Assembly (NCBI GenBank): GCA_028708105.1
Contig: JAQVZR010000044.1
Span: forward strand, 1-9,133
DNA length: 9,133 nt
Reading direction: 5' to 3'
DNA from: Desulfoplanes sp.
GTDB taxonomy: Bacteria > Desulfobacterota > Desulfovibrionia > Desulfovibrionales > Desulfomicrobiaceae
Under the pieces are notes generated by a model. The model was not told the DNA's origin and did no database searches. It was given only the letters and a program-made list of their open reading frames with translations. Shown piece by piece: positions 6,176 through 9,133 of this stretch; within the stretch, counting starts at the first letter, position 1, and every line of letters begins with the position of its first letter. The translations under genes were made by a program, and so were the position numbers.

Positions 6176-6937
6176 ATGTCCACGCATGCCGCCAGACATA
6201 TCGCCCGGAACGCATCTGTGATTGCCGGGGCGACCCTGCTCAGTCGGATTCTGGGGTTTGCCCGGGATCTCATCGTTGCCTTTGCCCTGGGGGCAGGGCC
6301 GCTGGCGGATGCTTTTTTTGTGGCTTTTCGTCTGCCCAATCTCCTGCGTCGCCTCTTTGCCGAAGGGTCCCTGACCATGGCCTTTGTGCCAGTGTTTACG
6401 CGCGTTAGGCAGGACCAGGGCGACGAAGCCGCTTTTGTCCTGGCCCGTTCAGTCCAGATATGGCTGCTGATTATCCTGGGCGTCATTGTCCTTATGGCCA
6501 TGCTGTTTGCTGAACCGATTACCCTGATCGTTGCCCCTGGATTTTCCCGAGACCCTGCATTGCTGGCCACTACGGCCACCCTGGTACGCATCTGCTTCCC
6601 TTACATCCTGTTCATCTCCGGTGTTGCCTTGTGTATGGGGGTCCTCAATTCCATGGGGCATTTCCTGGCCCCGGCACTGGCTCCTTGTGTCTTGAATATC
6701 GTGCTTATCCTATGCGCCCTGGGAGCCGTATGCATGGATCTTTCCGTACCCCATGCCCTGGCTTTCGGAGTACTGGTGGCTGGAATGGGGCAATGGCTTT
6801 TGCAGCAGCCCTTTTTACATCGCCAGGGCTTCTATTGGAAGGGCCCTGTTCGGATATACGATCCCGGGGTCAAACGCATAGGCACACTCATGCTCCCGTC
6901 TGTGTTCGGGTCTGCCGTCTATCAGCTGAACATTTAG
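6176..6937 (+). CDS. murJ: MurJ lipid II flippase, N-terminal half ending at an in-frame amber codon
   Basis: MurJ (MviN) is the inner-membrane MOP-superfamily protein that flips lipid II to the periplasmic face for peptidoglycan synthesis. This half codes for 253 residues and stops at TAG (6935-6937) in the middle of the protein; the family has about 510 residues and 14 membrane helices. The family signatures are intact: SRILGFARD, ADAFFVAFRLPNLLRR and FAEGSLTMAFVPVF. Arg24, Arg30 and Arg58 match E. coli Arg18, Arg24 and Arg52, and Asp45 matches Asp39. ATG 6176 is chosen because the family N-terminus begins a few residues before this block; its ribosome site is weak (ggga at 6160-6163). ATG 6158 is an alternative with gagg only 2 nt away. 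The next helix continues in frame after the stop, so this is a broken or recoded gene and not a short MurJ. Family call certain; functional state open. Confidence 0.85.
   Translation: MSTHAARHIARNASVIAGATLLSRILGFARDLIVAFALGAGPLADAFFVAFRLPNLLRRLFAEGSLTMAFVPVFTRVRQDQGDEAAFVLARSVQIWLLIILGVIVLMAMLFAEPITLIVAPGFSRDPALLATTATLVRICFPYILFISGVALCMGVLNSMGHFLAPALAPCVLNIVLILCALGAVCMDLSVPHALAFGVLVAGMGQWLLQQPFLHRQGFYWKGPVRIYDPGVKRIGTLMLPSVFGSAVYQLNI
6935..6937 (+). other. In-frame amber codon inside murJ
   Basis: The reading reads Q-L-N-I-(TAG)-L-G-T-M-L-A-S-F, where intact MurJ has a hydrophobic residue in place of the stop. If the stop is passed, the protein is 516 residues, the normal MurJ length, with no frame change. 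A single T-to-A change of a TTG leucine codon would produce it. The next base is C, a context usually considered weak for termination. Possible causes are a sequencing or assembly error, a recent nonsense mutation, suppression or recoding of UAG, or stop-and-restart at ATG 6947. Confidence 0.9.
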
Positions 6938-6946
6938 CTGGGAACG

Positions 6947-7726
6947 ATGCTGGCTTCTTTTCTTCCTCTGGGGAGTATTTCCTATCTGTATTATGCGGAC
7001 CGGCTGGTCCAGTTTCCTCTGGGAATTTTTGGTGTGGCCATTGGTACGGCTGCTCTGCCGTCCCTGGCTGGCCTGGCCGCGCGCAGGGAATGGCAAGGAT
7101 TTGCCTCTGCCCTTTCTTCATCCATGCATCTGACCCTGGTCATCAGTCTGCCTGCGGCCGCAGGCCTGGCTGCTCTGGCCACTCCCATCGTCTCTTTGCT
7201 TTTTGAACGCGGGGCCTTCTCGACAGCTGCTGTGAGTGGAACCGCTTTTGCCCTGCAGGCCTATGCCGCGGGGTTACCCGCCTTTTCCTGTGTGCGTTCT
7301 CTGGTTTCAGCCTATTACGCTCTTGAAGATACGAAAACACCTGTGTGGGTAGCTGTGGGGTGTTTGCTTCTTAATATTGGTATGGGGCTTATCCTGATGC
7401 AGTTCTGGGGACATGTGGGTCTGGCCGTGGCCACCAGTCTTTCCTCCTGGGCCAATGTGCTTTTACTTATCTGGCTGCTGGCGCGGAAAAAAGGGATCAA
7501 TGCTCTTGAGTCTTCTTCTGCAACCTTGCCCAAGGTGATCTTCCTTAGTCTCATCGTGCTGGCCGGCGCAGGATGCACCGCATCCAGCCCTCTGGTGGCC
7601 TTTGCCCTGATCCCTTTCTGGATCGTGGGATTTTTGGCCCTGGCCCGGATGTGGTCTGTTCCTGAGATCAGCATGCTCCTTGATGCCCTGCGTTCCCGTG
7701 TTGTCAGAAAAAGGGGTGGGGCGTGA
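6947..7726 (+). CDS. murJ: MurJ lipid II flippase, C-terminal half in the same frame
   Basis: This is the second half of MurJ, in the same frame as the first half and separated from it only by TAG and three sense codons. From ATG 6947 it codes for 259 residues; if read through from 6938 it adds 262. It is well preserved: ASFLPLGSISYLYYADRLVQFP carries the arginine equivalent to the essential E. coli Arg270, followed by GVAIGTAALPSLA, LLFERGAFS and ALEDTKTPVWVAV, and several hydrophobic helices. ggga (6940-6943) lies only 3 nt before ATG 6947, a poor but possible restart site. No further stops or frameshifts occur, which argues against long-term decay. Its TGA stop overlaps the next gene's GTG start, so ribosomes reaching the end of murJ probably initiate the methyltransferase. 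Confidence 0.8.
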   Translation: MLASFLPLGSISYLYYADRLVQFPLGIFGVAIGTAALPSLAGLAARREWQGFASALSSSMHLTLVISLPAAAGLAALATPIVSLLFERGAFSTAAVSGTAFALQAYAAGLPAFSCVRSLVSAYYALEDTKTPVWVAVGCLLLNIGMGLILMQFWGHVGLAVATSLSSWANVLLLIWLLARKKGINALESSSATLPKVIFLSLIVLAGAGCTASSPLVAFALIPFWIVGFLALARMWSVPEISMLLDALRSRVVRKRGGA

Positions 7727-8502
7727 ATCTGACGGTTGCTTCCCCGGTTCCTGCTGCCCGGGATTTTTTTCCCCGGGGATTGTGTCAGCCAGATAAGGGT
7801 TTCAGATTTTCCACAGATGCCTTGCTCCTGGCATGTTTTGCAGATATCAAAAGAGGGGAGATTGTGGTTGATCTGGGGACCGGATGCGGAGTAGTCGGTC
7901 TGGGAGTTCTGCTCCGAAACAGTGACCTGGGCATCCGGATCAAGGGGATAGATGTCGAGGACGAAATGGTACATGCTGCCCGGGCCAATGTGCGTGCCCT
8001 GGAATATGACGGGCAGATGGAGATCTTTCAGGGAGATGTTCGGGATTTAGGCCGGATTATTCCATCCGCATGCGCGGATGTGGTGGTCTGCAATCCTCCG
8101 TACCGTCAGCCAGGACGCGGTAAATCCTGCGCGGATGCTCTCAAAACCAGGGCCCGTTTTGAGGTCCGGGCGACATTGCCGGAGTTTGTGGCAGGGGCAG
8201 GGTTTATGCTCAAAAATCGTGGACGTATCTATCTTGTGTATCTTGCGGAACAACTTGATCTTCTCTTTGCAGCCATGCAGGCCTCGCAGATGGTGCCCAA
8301 ACGTGTTTTGCCTGTGCATGCTAGGCCCGGGGAACCCGCCAGGCTCGTTCTGGTGGAAGGGCGCAAAAATGGTGGTCAGAGTCTGGTTATGGACAGCCCG
8401 CTTTTTTTGTACCAATGCGCTGAGCATCAGACCTGGTTGAGTTCGCAGGCCTTGGCATTTTGTCCTTTTCTGGGGTGTAATGTCGGAAATAAATGTACGT
8501 AG
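7723..8502 (+). CDS. TrmN6-like tRNA1(Val) (adenine37-N6)-methyltransferase family protein
   Basis: This is an S-adenosylmethionine-dependent N6-adenine methyltransferase of the COG4123/TrmN6 type; E. coli TrmN6 methylates A37 of tRNA1-Val. The 259 residues show a FRFSTDALLLA segment (27-37) equivalent to the family's entry motif, SAM motif I VVDLGTGCGVVGL (48-60), an acidic motif II (GIDVED, 75-80), the D-V loop (GDVRDL, 104-109) and the catalytic NPPY at 124-127, typical of enzymes that act on exocyclic amino groups. GTG at 7723 is chosen because it overlaps the murJ TGA (GTGA) and has aaggggtgggg 6 nt upstream. The stop is TAG at 8500-8502. The fold and chemistry are clear; the exact substrate (tRNA, rRNA or protein glutamine) is inferred from family resemblance. 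Confidence 0.85.
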   Translation: MNLTVASPVPAARDFFPRGLCQPDKGFRFSTDALLLACFADIKRGEIVVDLGTGCGVVGLGVLLRNSDLGIRIKGIDVEDEMVHAARANVRALEYDGQMEIFQGDVRDLGRIIPSACADVVVCNPPYRQPGRGKSCADALKTRARFEVRATLPEFVAGAGFMLKNRGRIYLVYLAEQLDLLFAAMQASQMVPKRVLPVHARPGEPARLVLVEGRKNGGQSLVMDSPLFLYQCAEHQTWLSSQALAFCPFLGCNVGNKCT

Positions 8503-8518
8503 TGCGTAGTGCACAGAC

Positions 8519-8548
8519 GGCAGGGATACCCCCTGGCCATAGTTCTTT
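8519..8548 (+). terminator. Weak possible terminator after the methyltransferase gene
   Basis: caggg (8521-8525) pairs with ccctg (8531-8535) around a 5-nt loop; two more G-C pairs form outside across one bulged G (gg 8519-8520 with cc 8537-8538). The following atagttctttt is only moderately T-rich. It may partly end transcription before the DUF3857 gene. The remaining bases of the 73-nt gap hold a 7-bp tandem repeat (gtagtgc, 8499-8512) that includes the stop codon. Confidence 0.3.
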
Positions 8549-8575
8549 TGAACATCGGGTCTTCGTGGAGGAGAA

Positions 8576-9133
8576 ATGATTGATATACATAGACAGCTAG
8601 TGCGGACATGCTGGTTTGTTGCCGGGTTGATGATCCTTTTCTCGGGGCTTGCATGTGCCGGTGAAGGATTCCCCGCTGTGCTTATCGACCGGGACGCTGC
8701 CCTTGCGGTCGCACATAATGTGACCGCGGAACGTTATCCTGATGCCGACACAGTGCTTGTGGATGCGCACACCTGGGTACGTTATAATGAAGATGGAACC
8801 TATGTGCAGCGTGACGAGAGATACCAGAAAGTGCTTACCCAGGAAGGGGTGGCATCCCTCAAATCCCTGTCGTCCTGGTTTACCGTTCCTTACAATACCA
8901 CCCGGTTTGTCCTTGTGGAGGTCATCAGACCCGACGGCTCGGTGATACCTATCGACGTGGCTGCCAATGCACGGGTGATGATCGATCGCAGTCAGATGGA
9001 CGCCAATATCTATAATCCCAACGATAAGCTCCTCTCTGTGAATCTGCCCGAATTGGGTATCGGCGACGTGGTGCACTACAGTATGGATGATGATTTCTCT
9101 AAGGTCCGCATACCCGGAAGTTTCAGCGATATG
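8576..9133 (+). CDS. Exported DUF3857-domain (transglutaminase-associated) protein, 3' end missing
   Basis: The frame is open from ATG 8576 to the window edge (186 codons, no stop). ggaggag at 8567-8573 gives a strong ribosome site. The N-terminus has a signal peptide: a short charged start with Arg6 and Arg10, a hydrophobic core (about 12-25) and an A-C-A cleavage site after Ala28. A lipoprotein reading at Cys27 is unlikely because the residue at -3 is Gly. The mature part resembles DUF3857, a beta-rich domain usually placed before a transglutaminase-like domain in envelope proteins: residues about 60-150 contain the typical D-A-H-T-W-V-R-Y-N-E-D-G-T, Y-Q-K-V-L and V-I-R-P-D-G-S-V-I-P segments, ending with L-G-I-G-D-V-V-H-Y-S. 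No enzymatic role can be given, since the part that would hold the catalytic Cys-His-Asp lies outside. It probably acts in the periplasm. Confidence 0.8.
   Translation, partial: MIDIHRQLVRTCWFVAGLMILFSGLACAGEGFPAVLIDRDAALAVAHNVTAERYPDADTVLVDAHTWVRYNEDGTYVQRDERYQKVLTQEGVASLKSLSSWFTVPYNTTRFVLVEVIRPDGSVIPIDVAANARVMIDRSQMDANIYNPNDKLLSVNLPELGIGDVVHYSMDDDFSKVRIPGSFSDM

Noticed and set aside
1..9133. CRISPR arrays, insertion sequences, tRNA or rRNA genes, prophage or defence genes
   Set aside because: No spaced repeats, transposase-like proteins, terminal inverted repeats, cloverleaf sequences or phage-like proteins were seen; all genes but the last are core housekeeping types.

Overview
The window is a conserved protein-quality-control locus followed by a cell-envelope/RNA-modification segment, all on the + strand. 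In order it holds: the 3' part of tig (trigger factor), clpP, clpX, lon, murJ (lipid II flippase) interrupted by an in-frame amber codon, a TrmN6-like N6-adenine methyltransferase gene, and the 5' part of an exported DUF3857-type protein. The tig-clpP-clpX-lon order and the protein sequences suggest a Gram-negative, probably a deltaproteobacterium of the Desulfovibrionales type. That placement is from memory of gene order and sequence style, not from a search.

Layout. Tig enters from the left edge (codons in frame from base 2) and ends at 1180. A strong intrinsic terminator follows at 1216-1251. A candidate sigma70-type promoter at 1277-1305 precedes a leader of about 165 nt and then clpP (1479-2087). 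clpX (2097-3341) follows after 9 nt, so clpP and clpX form one transcription unit. A 227-nt gap with a large A/T hairpin but no convincing promoter leads to lon (3569-6016). Between lon and murJ (6017-6175) lie three consecutive hairpins, the second an intrinsic terminator. murJ starts at about 6176 and meets TAG at 6935-6937, yet the same frame stays open and conserved to 7726. The methyltransferase gene overlaps the murJ stop by 4 nt (GTGA). After a 73-nt gap comes the DUF3857 gene, which runs off the right edge.

How the genes work together. Trigger factor binds nascent chains at the ribosome, ClpXP unfolds and degrades tagged or regulatory substrates, and Lon removes misfolded proteins. 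All visible catalytic motifs of ClpP, ClpX and Lon are intact. MurJ, the methyltransferase and the DUF3857 protein are a separate group: MurJ and the methyltransferase are translationally coupled, and the DUF3857 protein carries a signal peptide.

What stands out. Most of the window is ordinary housekeeping DNA, and I do not see a new defence or mobile system. The main anomaly is the single amber codon in an otherwise intact murJ, a gene usually essential for making peptidoglycan. Next come the compact multi-hairpin leader before murJ, which has a possible alternative pairing, and the fact that clpP ends in TAG exactly in frame with clpX, so amber readthrough would fuse the two. These two amber observations test the same hypothesis from different sides.
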